64,000 nt of DNA, taken from positions 93,116,968 through 93,180,967 of the forward strand of contig NC_064830.1 of NCBI RefSeq assembly GCF_024166365.1. The letters run 5' to 3'. Each line of letters starts with the position of its first letter. Within the stretch, counting starts at the first letter, position 1. This DNA comes from Elephas maximus indicus. Taxonomy: Eukaryota > Chordata > Mammalia > Proboscidea > Elephantidae. Below, in pieces: positions 42,474 through 53,269 of the stretch. Below the pieces are notes generated by a model, which was not told the DNA's origin, ran no database searches, and saw only the letters and a program-made list of their open reading frames with translations. A program made the translations under genes and the position numbers.

Positions 42474-43849
42474 TTAAAAAGATCTTTTGCAGCAGATTTG
42501 CCCATCGTACTACCTCATTTGATTTCTTGATTGCTGCTTCCATGGGTGTTTATTGTGGATCCAAGTAAAATGAAATTCTTAACAGCTTGAATATTTTCTC
42601 CATTTAGCATGATGTTGCTTATTGGTCCAGTTGTGAGGATTTTTATTTTCTTTATGTTGAGATGTAATCCATACTGAAGGTTGTGGTCTTCGAACTTCAT
42701 TAGTAAGTGCTTCAAGTCCTCTCCACTTTCAGCTAGTAAGGTTGTGTCATCTGCATATTGCAGGTTGTTATTGAGTCTTCCTCCAATCCTGATTCCACAT
42801 TCTTTTTCCTATAGCTCAGATTCTCCAATTATTTGCTTAACATGCAGATGGAATAAGTATTGGGAAAGATACAACCCTGATGCACACCTTTTCTGATTTC
42901 AAAACATGCAGTATCCTCTTGTTCTGTTCAAATGAATCTCTTGGTCTATGCAGTTTAGTACTCTGGAATTCTCGTTCTTTGAGATGTTGTCTGTAATTTG
43001 TCATGATCGATAGAGTTGAATGTCTTTGTGTAGTCAATAAAACGTAAGTAAACATCTTTCTGGTATTCTCTGCCTTCAGCCAAGATCCATCTGACGTCAG
43101 CAATGATATCCCTTGTTCCACATCTTCTTTTGAATCCCGCTTGAATTTTCTGACAGTTACCTGTTGATATATAGCAAAATTTTACTTGCATGTGATATTA
43201 ATGATATTGATCTAGAATTTCCGCATCCTGTTGGATCACCTTTCTTTGGAATGGACATGAATATGGATCTTTCTTCCATGAAGAAATTTGGCAGAGACTG
43301 GAAGCTTCCCAGAGTGAGTTGGTTCTAAAACATTTGTCCCTGGGCAAGGGGGTGTGAGTGTGGAAGTGTGGGTGGACGTGAGAAGGGGAAGCTGTGAGTC
43401 TGCTCTGTCTGTGGGACTCTCGCTCAGCAATGCAAGGACCCTGTTTTTCCCATCTGAGAAATGGTGCCAGCAACCTGGTCCCCTCAGAGTTTTCCTTAGG
43501 CAACCTAGTGCTGTGGAAAGGAGGTAGGCTTTAGAGTCAGAGGCCTGGGTTGGAAGGGCTGACTACGCCCATCTCCCCACCCCACCCACTAAAACAAGCA
43601 TGCAGGCTCTTCAAGTTGCAGTTCCCTCATAGGCCAAAGGGGGCCTGCAGTGAGTCAGCCGTCATTGCTGGGTCACATTGTTTGACTCAGCTGTACAGGA
43701 GGCAACAGCCTGTTCTCAGGGTCAGAGACACTCCTGAGGGCCTCTGGACTCAGCCAAGGGATCACCAGGAGCGCAGAACCTCTAGAGCTAAAATTCCAGG
43801 TCTGTCTGGGTTGAGCCAAAGGAATGCTTAGCCTCTTGCTGCTTGTCTA

Positions 43850-44035
43850 ATAGTCTGAACTTTGGCAGTTCAAACCCACCCAGCGACACCATGGGAAAAA
43901 GCCTGATAATCTGCTTCCGAAAAGATTACAGCCAAGAAAACCCCATGGAACAGTCCTACTCTGAAACACGTGGGGTCATCATGAGTCAGAATCAGCTCAA
44001 TGGCAACAGGTTTGGTTTTCTGGTTTTGGGTAAAG
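43850..44035 (+). mobile_element. AfroSINE, long subfamily, head missing
   Basis: GGCAGTTCAAACCCACCC, the extra segment CTGATAATCTGCTTCCGAAA, GATTACAGCCAAGAAAACCC, body GGAACAGTCCTACTCTGAAA and tail ATCATGAGTCAGAATCAGC. The tRNA head is not recognisable. Confidence 0.85.
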
Positions 44036-45306
44036 AGCACACCCACTTTCCAGAGGATAAACTGAGGTCCTATGAGAGACCAAACCAGGAAGGGAATTGG
44101 AAAGTATCAGCTGCCTTTGGAATTGGCACCCAAACCACACAAGAGCAAGCTGGGGCAGGTGACTTCACCTATCACACCTATCACTCCTAATCTCTCACCT
44201 CTAGCAGTTTCCCCTCCCCCCAGTCCCACAGCACTTGGCCCTGGCCAGCCACCACCCTGATGTCTACTGTTCTCAAATGCCTCCACAGTCTCCTACCTCC
44301 AAGCCTTGTTCGAGTTGCATGTTCCCACCCCTATCACACTCCATCTTCCCACCTTCCATCAAGTGTCACCACCTCCTAGAAGTCTTCCCTGGTCTCCCTC
44401 CTCTACCCTCTCCCGATGGCATCATGTCTCCCTGCAACCTGGCCTACTGGACACTGGCAGCAATGAGGGGTCTCAGAGGCAGCCCCCATAGACCCTGAGC
44501 TCTCACCAGGAAAACTCCCCCAGGCTCTTACCCAAGCCTTGACTGCTTCCCCTCCCAAAGGCTTCAGACCCTGAGAGGCTTGTTCACAGAGAGCCTTCCA
44601 CATGGGGGATCGTTGTTTTGGACTTTCTAGTGAAAGGAACCTCAAAGGCCCAGTAGAATGATGAGCCCTGTCGAGTGTCCTTTGCAGCCTTCCCATCAAG
44701 TGGCCCTTGCTTGCATACCACCTGTGATGGGGAGCTCACCGTTCCCAAGTAGTTCCCAAAGGCAACTCAAATCAGCAAATACTCATTAATTATCTACCGT
44801 GGCCCTAGTCTGCGTGCTCTGAGGGACTAAGAACTTGCCTTTGAGCATCTGGGGTTTGGAACATTTTAGTAATCAGTGCACCTGAGTTGAGTCACTCATT
44901 CATCAAATATTGACTGAGTACTTATTGAGCCCTGGGTAATGCAGACACAGAGGTAAATGAAACAGGTGTGGTTCCAAGCCTCATGGGAACTAGACAAAGA
45001 GTCTGCTGATTCAAAAGGGGCACTGAGGGCTGGCACTCAACACGCTAGATCTTGAAGGATGAGGAGAATGCATTGAGGGTTGTCAGTGTTCAGGAAAACA
45101 GCCAGGTTAGCATGGGGAATGTCCCCACACACCCACAATATGAAGATGTAAGACATGTGAGGCCTGGATCAGGAGAAAAGGGGGGAGCAGAGGGGACAGG
45201 GCTGCTCAGAGGTAGTGGCTCCAAGGTAAAAGCAGGACCCAGCAGAGAGACCCAGACCTGGCTTGGGGCTCCTTCTACTCATGGTTTAGTGTGATTGCCA
45301 GCCTCC
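44036..45306. other. Intergenic; old repeats only
   Basis: No gene is seen. About 44260-44410 is L2-like (CATCAAGTGTCACCACCTCC, GAAGTCTTCCCTGG). About 44890-45290 belongs to the old family noted at 20140-20530 (CATCAAATATTGACTGAGTA). Confidence 0.45.
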
Positions 45307-45317
45307 TGGGCAGAAGA

Positions 45318-45460
45318 GGAGCCCTGCTGGTGCAGTGGTTAGGAGTTCAGTTGCTACCAAAAAGGTTGGCAGTTTAGACACTCCTTGGAAACACTATAGG
45401 GCAATTCTACTCTGTCCTATAGGGTTGTTATGAGTCCTAATTGACTCAATGGTAATGGGT
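45318..45460 (+). mobile_element. AfroSINE
   Basis: The head GGAGCCCTGCTGGTGCAGTG, body GGCAATTCTACTCTGTCCTA and tail GGTTGTTATGAGTCC are present. A perfect 11-bp duplication, TGGGCAGAAGA, flanks it at 45307-45317 and 45461-45471. Confidence 0.95.
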
Positions 45461-45471
45461 TGGGCAGAAGA

Positions 45472-46814
45472 ATCCTGCTCCTTCCTCCTCTCAGCCATCA
45501 AACCCGCAGTTATTTTTACAGCAGGAAGTCTGTGGCCACAGGTCCCTTGAACATGGTAACTTTGCGTGCTGGGCTAGGGGACTACATTCCCCAGGACTCT
45601 CAGCCATAGCCATAAAAGAGGCAAGAGGCCTTCTGGAGACGTTCCTCCCAGCTTGAAAAGTTCCCCTGTCTTCTCTAAGTGGCTCCCAATTAGAGGAAGG
45701 CTCCAGACAGGGGCGGGGAGAAGGGGACACCAGGGCTTTGGGTAAAGACAAACCTCTCCTAATTGTCCTCAAAATCGCAGCCATTCCATGTGGTAATTAG
45801 AGAGCTGACAAATGAGAAAGGCAATTTCCTTTGTGGAGAGAGAGAGAAAAAGACTAACTGACTCCAAGTCAGAGTTTTCCCTGAAATATTAACTCTCAAA
45901 GGGTGGGTTGCTCTGGCCTGGCCTGGCCTGTGGCCGTTAGGGAGCCCTGCTGGTCTCCTGGGCAGGGTTGCAGGACTGTGGGCGTTGTGCCCACTCCCAC
46001 CCCTAACCTGAAGCCTTTCTCTGAGCATGTGGCAGAAATGGAACACAGGGATAGGGGCTGAGTGTCTGTCAAGCAACAGCAGCAGCCACAGCCTTCAGTG
46101 GAATGTGGGTGCTCCCTGTGGACCCAGCCCCACCGTCTGTCCTTGGGCCACAGATGGTCGGAGGGGATTCTTGATTCAGGGACATGACATTTGGAAGTGG
46201 GGGATGGAGACATTTCAGGAGCCCTGGATCCCTGAACAGATCTGAAAGAGCAGAACATGGACCCAAAAGTATATACCTGTGCCAAGCCTCGACCATAAGC
46301 GGGGGACTACTGTGGCCACAGCACATTCCTGAGGTCCCTTGGTTCAATGCCAGGTATATTGGTCTGGATTGGAGGGGTCTTCAGGGAGGAAGCACCCACC
46401 TGATATTAGGACCCTGCCTCCCAGAGATCATTCAGGAAGCCTTCCAGGGGGAGGGGGACCTACATCTCCACCCAATCCCTGGTCTCATCACTGAGAAACT
46501 GATGGGGAGGTGAGAATGGTGAGAGAAGCAGTGATCAGAACCCAGAGCCCCTGGACCTTGTGGCCACATCACCTTCCTCAGAGCTGGGCAGCTTCATTGC
46601 TGGACAGGGCTGGCCTGGTGGTCCCAGGATACAACCAGGAGGACCCAGGGGCCTAGAGATGTAGGTGGGAGGCTCTCAGAGAGTGATGATAAGATGTCTG
46701 CCCAGGCACAGTAGCCACAAGGCAGGCCATGCCTAGCACCCGCAAGATAAACCTTGCCCTCACCTATGCCCAAAGAGTTGCAGGGACTCATAGCAGTGTA
46801 AAAACAACCAAGAG
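45472..46814. other. Intergenic; no gene seen
   Basis: Mostly unique-looking. About 45590 reads GACTACATTCCCCAGGACTC, resembling a ZNF143-type site, though such text is also common in old transposons. About 45765-45890 is an AT-richer block (CATGTGGTAATTAGAGAGCT) that may be conserved. Confidence 0.4.
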
Positions 46815-47206
46815 GTTGTTGTTCAAACAGTTCAACTTGGACATGTGTTTGTAAAACTGAAGGTATTCTTGGACTGCATTAATAGAGGTCCTCAACATCT
46901 CATATTCAAGTTGAAGCTGAAGAAAATTAAAACAAGTCCACAAGAGCCAAAATACGACCTTGATTATATCCCACCTAAATTTAGAGACCACTTCTTGAAT
47001 AGATTTGACGCATTGAACACTAATGACCGAAGACTAAACGAGTTGTTGGATGACATCAAAGACGTCATGCATGAAGAGAACATAAGGTCATTAAAAAGAC
47101 AGGAAAGAAAGAAAAGACCAAAATGAATGTCAGAAGAGACTCTGAAACTTGCCCTTGAATGTAGAGTAGCTAAAGAAAATGGAAGAAATGATGAAGTAAA
47201 AGAGCT
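46815..47206 (+). mobile_element. RTE LINE fragment (sense), endonuclease-RT linker
   Basis: An open frame at 46845-47126 and the text after it encode RTE/BovB-type linker sequence: NRFDALNTNDRRLNELLDD, then a basic KRQERKKRPK stretch, then SEETLKLALE-like text after a frameshift. It ends abruptly at an LTR insertion at 47207. It is a dead LINE piece, not a host gene. Confidence 0.8.
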
Positions 47207-47738
47207 TGTTATGGATTGAATTGTATCCCCCCAAAATGTATATCAACTTGGCCAAGCCATGATTCCCAGTATTGTGTGGTTATCCACCATTTTGTGATCT
47301 GATGTGATTATCCTATGTGCTGTGAATCCTAACTTCTATGATGTTAATGGGAGCCCTAGTGGTGCAGCCGTTAAAAGCTTGACTGCTAACCAAGAGTTCT
47401 ACAGTTCAAATCCATCAGCCACTCCTTGGAACCCTATGGGTCAGTTTTACTCTGTATTATAGGGTCGCTATGAGTCAGAATCGACTTGAGGGCAACAGAT
47501 ATGATATCAATGAGGCAAGATTAGAGGCAGTTATGTTAATGAGGGAGGACTCAATCAATAGAATTAAGTTGTATCTTGAATCAATCTATTTTTCGATATA
47601 AAAGAGAGAACCAAGAAGAGAGGAGAAGGATCTCATGCCACCAAGAAAGAAGTGTCAGGAGCTGAGCATGTCCTTTGGACCTGGGGTCTCTGTGCTGAGA
47701 AACTTCTAGAACAGGGTTAAACTGATGACAAGGACCTT
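47207..47738 (+). repeat. MaLR/ERVL-type LTR, copy 4
   Basis: Begins TGTTATGGATTGAATTGTAT and carries GTATTGTGTGGTTATCC, CCACCAAGAAAGAAGTGTCA and TTTGGACCTGGGGTCTC as in copy 3. Its 3' end merges with a (GA)n run and another LTR, so the right boundary is uncertain. It is split by a SINE. Confidence 0.82.
47350..47499 (+). mobile_element. AfroSINE in LTR copy 4
   Basis: The head GAGCCCTAGTGGTGCAGCCG, body GGGTCAGTTTTACTCTGTAT and tail GGTCGCTATGAGTCAGAATC are present. Flanking ATGATGTTAATG and ATGATATCAATG form an imperfect duplication. Confidence 0.92.
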
Positions 47739-47744
47739 GCCCTT

Positions 47745-48180
47745 GAGAGAGAGAGAGAGATTTATCTCAAGGAAATGGATCGCATGGTGGTAGAGACTAA
47801 ACCCATTGCCATCGAGTCGATTCTGACTCATAGCAACCCTATAGGTCAGAGTAGAACTGCCCCATAGAGTTTCCAAGGAGCACCTGGTGGATTTGAACTG
47901 CTGACCTTTTGGTTAGCAGCCGTAGCACTTAACCATTATGTCACCAGGGTTTCGAAGCTAGCAAGTCCCAATCCATTGGTCAGGAGTCAGGCTGGAGGCT
48001 TCTCCTGGCTCACATAGCTAGCTGCAGGGGCTGATGGAACCAAGATCAGCAGACCACTGGCTCACAGCTGCAGAGGCTGATAAATCCAAGATCAACTGGC
48101 AAGACCACAAGCATCTGGCTCAAGTCCCAAGAACCGGCCTATTGCAACCTAATCTCAGAAGATACATAATGACACCTCCA
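47745..48180 (-). repeat. ERV-L-type LTR (reverse), partial
   Basis: Shares GATTTATCTCAAGGAAATGG, CAGGCTGGAGGCTTCTCCTG and CTGATAAATCCAAGATCA with the solo LTR at 63409-63967. The right part is missing or unrecognisable. It is interrupted by a reverse AfroSINE. Confidence 0.75.
47795..47957 (-). mobile_element. AfroSINE inside the reverse LTR
   Basis: Reverse tail AACCCATTGCCATCGAGTCG, body GAACTGCCCCATAGAGTTTC and head CACCAGGGTTTCG are present. It is near full length. Confidence 0.92.
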
Positions 48181-48754
48181 CACTACTCTTTTGGTTGAAG
48201 CCATCACAAAAGCCTTCCCAGTGTCAAAGGGAGATGACATAGACCCCCATCTCTGATGGGAAGAACTTCAAAGAATTTGCAGAAGCATTCCACAACCACC
48301 ACTCCCACTCAGTCTGGGCTCAGGGAGGCTTAAGAGGGCCTAAGATCACAGACCTCGTAGGCAGAGCAGCTGGAATTTAGATCCAGGCCTGAGGGACTCT
48401 ATCCCTTAGTATGTTCCAAGTATGCGAGCCCAGGAAGGCCAGGAAACTCAGCCAGGGAGAGGATAGAGGGACAGGTGGTCACTTCCTATCCACAGCCAGG
48501 AAGGCCTGAGTTTGAAAAGGGGCCTAGAGCAGGGTGAGAGATCAGGCCCCTCTCTCCTTCTGAAAACAACCAGAAGAGTAGGCCCGTCTGACTTGGCCTG
48601 GACCTGGGCCATGGCCCCACTGGATCTCATCATCTCTGCTGTGAGACTTCAGCGGATGAGCAACAATGAGATGTTCTGTGGACTGGCCATCACAACACAG
48701 GCTGCCCTTCCAGACCCCTGAACCAATCCCTGGCAAAAAGAGGGCTTGCCTCCT
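48181..48754. other. Intergenic; no gene seen
   Basis: About 48181-48270 (GAAGCCATCACAAAAGCC) may be leftover LTR. The rest looks unique. No reading frame has a recognisable product. Confidence 0.4.
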
Positions 48755-49129
48755 GTTATGGTTGAAATATGCCCCTAAAAAGAGATGCTGAAGTCTAAAC
48801 CCTGTAAACATGATCTTGTTTGGAAACAGGGCCTTTGAAGATGTTATCGATGAAGTAAATGTGAGGTCATATTGCAGTAGGTGGTGTATTTATTAAAGAG
48901 AAGAGACTCAGACACAGAGGGGTGAACATCATGTGACAAGGGAGGCAGAGACTGGAAGCCAAGGAATGCCTGGGCTACCAGAAGCTGAAAGAGCCAAGGA
49001 AGTATCCTGCCCTAGAGACTTCGGAGGGAGTGTGGCCCTGCTGACACCCTGAATTTGAATTTCTAGCCTCCGAACTGAAAAACAATAAATTTCTGTTGTT
49101 TTAAGCCACAGAGTTTGCAGTACCTTCTT
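48755..49129 (+). repeat. MaLR LTR (MLT1/MST-like)
   Basis: TGTTATGGTTGAAATATGCC, GTTTGGAAACAGGGCCTTTG, GACACCCTGAATTTGAATTT and AACAATAAATTTCTGTTGTT. The 3' end GAGTTTGCAGTACC is cut by the next insertion and resumes at 50259. This is a different, older family from the TG...CA copies 1-5. Confidence 0.82.
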
Positions 49130-50258
49130 TTTTTTTTTTTAAATAATTTTTATTGAGCTTTAAGTGAACATTTACAAATCAAGTCAGTCTGTCACATATA
49201 AGCTTATATACACCTTACTCCATACTCCCACTTACTTTCCCCGTAATGAGTCAGCCCTTCCAGTCTCTCCTTTCGTGACAATCTTGCCAGTTTCTAACCC
49301 TCTCTACCCTCCCATCTCCCCTCCAGACAGGAGATGCCAACACAGCCTTAAGTGTCCACCTGATACAAGTAGCTCACTCTTCATCAGCATCTCTCTCCTA
49401 CCCATTGTCCAGTCCCTTCCATGTCTGATGAGTTGTCTTCGGGAATGGTTCCTGTCCTGGGCCAACAAAAGGTTTGGGGACCATGACCACCGGGATTCCT
49501 CTAGTCTCAGTCAGACCATTAAGTCTGGTATTTTATGAGAATTTGGGGTCTGCATCCCACTGATCTCCTGCTCCCTCAGGGGTTCTCTGTTGTGCTCCCT
49601 GTCAGGGCAGTCATCGGTTGTGGCCGGGCACCATCTAGTTCTTCTGGTCTCAGGATGATGTAAGTCTCTGGTTCCTGTGGCCCTTTCTGTCTCTTGGGCT
49701 CATAGTTATTGTGTGACCTTGGTGTTCTTCATTCTCCTTTGATCCAGGTGGGTTGAGACCAATTGATGCATCTTAGATGGCCTCTTGTTAGCATTTAAGA
49801 CCCCAGATGCCACATTTCAAAGTGGGATGCAGAATGTTTTCATAATAGAATTATTTTGCCAATTGATTTAGAAGTCCCCTTGAGCCATAATCCCCAAACC
49901 CCTGCCCTTGCTCCGCTGACCTTTGAAGCATTCAGTTTATCCTGGAAACTTCTTTGCTTTTGGTCCAGTCCAGTTGAGCTGACCTTCTGTGTATTGAGTA
50001 TTGTCCTTCCCTTCACCTAAAGTAGTTCTTATCTACTAACTAATCAGTAAATAACCCTCTCCCACCCTCCCTCCCTCCCCCTCTCGTAACCACAAAAGAA
50101 TGTGTTCTTCTCAGTTTATGCTCTTTCTCAAGATCTTATAATAGTGGTCTTATACAATATTTGCCCTTTTGCCTCTGACTAATTTCGCTCAGCATAATGC
50201 CTTCCAGGTTCCTCCATGTTATGAAATGTTTCACAGATTCGTCACTGTTCTTTATCGA
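49130..50258 (-). mobile_element. LINE 3' end (poly-T led), copy C, 1.1 kb
   Basis: A minus-strand retroposon with a T-run at its left edge. A perfect 15-bp duplication, TTGCAGTACCTTCTT, flanks it at 49115-49129 and 50259-50273. The right part reads CTAATTTCGCTCAGCATAAT and CTTCCAGGTTCCTCCATGTT, the antisense of L1 3' UTR text. That supports an afrotherian L1 3' UTR. It has no coding frame and is related to copies A (5320) and B (9395). Confidence 0.85.
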
Positions 50259-50273
50259 TTGCAGTACCTTCTT

Positions 50274-51384
50274 ATGGCTGCCCCAGGAAACTGAGATGGC
50301 TCCTCTCTCCTTATTCTCTTTCGGCACCTGCAGAAACGGAGGCTCAGAGAGCTGAAAGGACTTGCCTGGGCTTCACAGCAGGCAGGGGTGTGCAGCTAGT
50401 AGTTGGCTCCAACCCCTTGCTCTTTCTGCTGTGTGAGTCCCCTTCCCAACAGTGGGGTGACAGGGAGGATAGGGTCTGGCTCAGAGTCATATATTCCCTG
50501 ACTGCCCCCCTCCCAGCTCAGAGCAACAGAGAATGCTGTGGGGGGACAAGCCCAAGGTGCGTTCCTGGAGGAGAGAGGGATGAGCTGGGCCGTGGTGTGT
50601 GATGGGGCCTGGCACCTAGCTTCTCCCCAAGAGGGAGGAAGTCCTCATCCCATTAGATAGCTGGGGAAACCGAGGCCTGGAGTGGAGAGGGGCTTGTTCA
50701 AAGGGCCATAACAAGCTTTCTAACCCAAACCCTGCCCAACCCATCCTCAGAAGGGCCACTTGGGAGCCAAGAGGTTGGGGCCCTCCCCTAAGATGCTGGC
50801 ATCCCTGCAGCAGAGCAGTGGCTCAAGCAGCACCTGAACTCAAGCTCTCCAGGGGTCTGGAAGCTGCCAAGCAGACCCAATTTGCTGTGCTAATGTGTGC
50901 TTTATGCTGCAAGGAGACTCTACACACCCTCTTCCATGATCCGGGCCAGCAGCAACAGGACAAGCTATAATTACATCAAGCCACGTCCTGCTGCCCTGGC
51001 TGAGTGATTAGCAAAGCCGCCCAGCTTTTTCGAGCTTATGCCCAGCTATGCTCTGGGTGGGGTCCAGCAGCAGCAGTCAGTCAGGAGAGGGGAGGGCAGG
51101 GGAACCACTTATTAAACACCTCCACACCCACCCCAGGAATGAGTCTGCAAACGGGGCTCCTTTTCTCAGCTAGTTACCCATCACCCCAGCCTGACCTCAG
51201 CTACCCTCTAAGGGTGGCCCACTGAACCAGGACTACTCCCACCCACACACAGGCCAGGATGCCCACAGTGGAAGGGCCAACGGGAAGCAGGAGCCCTCCC
51301 TGGAAGGCATCCCTGCCTAGCACCCAGTCTTGTGGACTGATATGTTGGGGAACTAGCAGTATAGGCACAATCAACTCCCCAGGG
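50274..51384. other. Intergenic; no gene seen
   Basis: About 50320-50400 is a MIR core in reverse (GGAGGCTCAGAGAGCTGAAA). About 50640-50700 is another (CATTAGATAGCTGGGGAAAC). About 50930-51050 looks unique and AT-richer (AAGCTATAATTACATCAAGC), possibly conserved. The plus frame at 50390-50602 has no domain. Confidence 0.4.
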
Positions 51385-51605
51385 CTCTAGGGGCTATAGA
51401 AAGATTGGTGCATAAATTGGAAATCAGGTAGGCCTAGGTTCAAGTCCTGCTTGGCCTGTTTGTCCTGTGAATATCAATTGATTTCTCCAAGGTCTCAGTT
51501 TCTTCATCTGTAACATGGAGTTGGCCATATTCACTTCACAAGATTGTCATGAGAATTGGAGCACTGTGCCTGAAACACAATTTATGCTTGATAAATCGTG
51601 GCTAA
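51385..51605 (+). repeat. MIR (forward)
   Basis: CCTAGGTTCAAGTCCTGCTT, CTCAGTTTCTTCATCTGTAA, CACAAGATTGTCATGAGAAT and GTGCCTGAAACACAATTTAT make this one of the best MIR copies in the window. Confidence 0.88.
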
Positions 51606-51989
51606 AAATCCTTTCTGGTCATTGGGAGAGGATATGGCTTGACTGTGACAAGGTTCACTCCAATTTCCAGGCCACATGGCCCAACCCTCCTTGGGCCAAG
51701 CACAAATGTGAACAGTTATGTCACTGCACTTCCATATGCTGAATTCCAAGAGAACACTGTCTGTGTCTGCTTTTCCTTTCACTTCAGCCCTGTGCATAGG
51801 ACCCAGAACACAGCAAGCACTCTATCAGTGTTTGTGGGTCTGCATCTTTGAGTTGATTCCTTCCACAAACACTGGCTTGCCCACTTAGGCCAAGTCCTGC
51901 ACTGGATATGTTAATGGGAAACTGGATACATTGATGGGAGAGGCTCTGTTCAAAAATCAGAATGGCTTCAGACTTGTCCCAGCAACACT

Positions 51990-52990
51990 GGAAGCAAGCA
52001 GACAGTAGAGTGATGCCTTCAGAAATCTGAGGGAAAATAATTTACAACCTAGAATTCTATATCCCAGCTAATGAATCGCTCAAGTATGAGGGTAGAATAA
52101 AAGACATTTTTACCATGAAAATTCTCAAAATACTTAACTCTCATGTATCCTTTCTCAGGAAGCTACTAGAGGATGTACTCCACCAAGACAAAGAAGTAAA
52201 GCAAGGTCAGAAACTTCTAGGATAAATTTCTGTAAGTAAACAAAATTAATAGAATATTTGCTATGTCTGAACATCTTGAAAGGAAATTTAGGCAATTTGC
52301 AGAGATTTGGGGTTAAATAAGTGTATAGAAAACTATGCAAATGGGGAAAAAAGGACAATTATCTCCAGGAAAAACAAGAACAATGCAGAAAATGATAGAA
52401 CACTATATGCGTCAGCTGTGGATAGCATTTATATAATCATAATAATATAAGCACTAACCATTGGTCTAAGGGTCCCTGGTGGTGCAGTGGTTAAGCACTT
52501 GGCTGCTAACTGAAAGGTTGGCAGTTTGAACCCACTTGCCACTCCGTAGAAGAAAGATGTGACAGGCTGCTTCTGTAAAGATTACAGCCTTGGAAACCCT
52601 GAGGGGCAGTTCTACTCTACCCTATAGGGTCACTATAAGTCAGAATTGGCTCAGCAGGCAATGGGTTTGGTTTTTTTGGTTTAACCATTGATCTAACCCA
52701 AATTGCAGTCTATAACTACCCCTTATTTCATTGATTATAAGATGTACATTTTTTTCACATCCTCTGAACTCTATGACTCTTATAATTATTGATGACACCC
52801 TACAACCTCTGCTAGCCAGGGGATAGTCAGGACATAGTTGTGTGGAAACCACCTAATGATAACCTCCTGGTAAGACCAAGGATGTGCCAGCATCTTAGAT
52901 TTGATGCAGCATGGGTATGTTGGGAGAGTGGATTGAGAAATGTTGGTAGATGAGGTGTTGGAGGACTAGGGTATGGTAAGAGCTAAATGC
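51990..52990 (+). mobile_element. HAL1/L1-type 3' sequence, split by an AfroSINE
   Basis: ACAACCTAGAATTCTATATC, CAAGTATGAGGGTAGAATAA and CTCAGGAAGCTACTAGAGGA are typical of HAL1/old L1 3' regions. The right end is vague. Confidence 0.6.
52470..52681 (+). mobile_element. AfroSINE, long subfamily
   Basis: The head GTCCCTGGTGGTGCAGTGGT, extra middle AGGCTGCTTCTGTAAAGATT, body GAGGGGCAGTTCTACTCTAC and tail TCACTATAAGTCAGAATTGG are present. A 15-bp duplication with one mismatch (TAACCATTGGTCTAA / TAACCATTGATCTAA) lies at 52455-52469 and 52682-52696. Confidence 0.94.
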
Positions 52991-53269
52991 TCACCTCCCG
53001 CAGTGGAAAGTCCATAGATAAAGTAGACACTGAAAAACTAACAAGTAGGAATGCAAGCATATTATTCAGTTATATGGAGGGAAATATCAAAAGAATTGGC
53101 TGAAATAGTTGAGAGTAGTTGCCTCTGAGGCAGGGGAGAAAGGCGGTTAGGAGGAGAAGGGCTACTATTTTTTAAAACAAGCCTGTATAATTATATAATG
53201 ATGCAACTCTTACTACTGATTCTAACTTAGGTGTATGCATAAGCTTAAAAAATCTAAATTAAAAAAAGA

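Larger units (their letters stand above)
40513..43312 (-). mobile_element. RTE LINE, 5'-truncated and twice interrupted
   Basis: RTE text runs in three pieces: 40513-40703, 41224-41523 and 42478-43312. The minus strand of the last piece encodes reverse-transcriptase text including FIDYTKTFNSIDHDKL (palm motif A of RTE/BovB) and FILLGSTINTHGSSNQEIK further on. The first piece is the 3' end with GATTCATAGCGACCCTAT. Frameshifts and stops make it inactive. The two gaps are filled by an LTR and a TTAA-flanked transposon. Confidence 0.88.

Noticed and set aside
45585..45610. GACTACATTCCCCAG as a ZNF143 promoter site
   Set aside because: No CpG-rich promoter or exon lies nearby, and similar text is common in old transposons, so a promoter call is not supported.
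46845..47126. Open frame of 93 codons that looks protein-like and lysine-rich
   Set aside because: Real protein ancestry, but it is RTE/BovB LINE linker text followed by a frameshift and an LTR insertion, so not a host gene.
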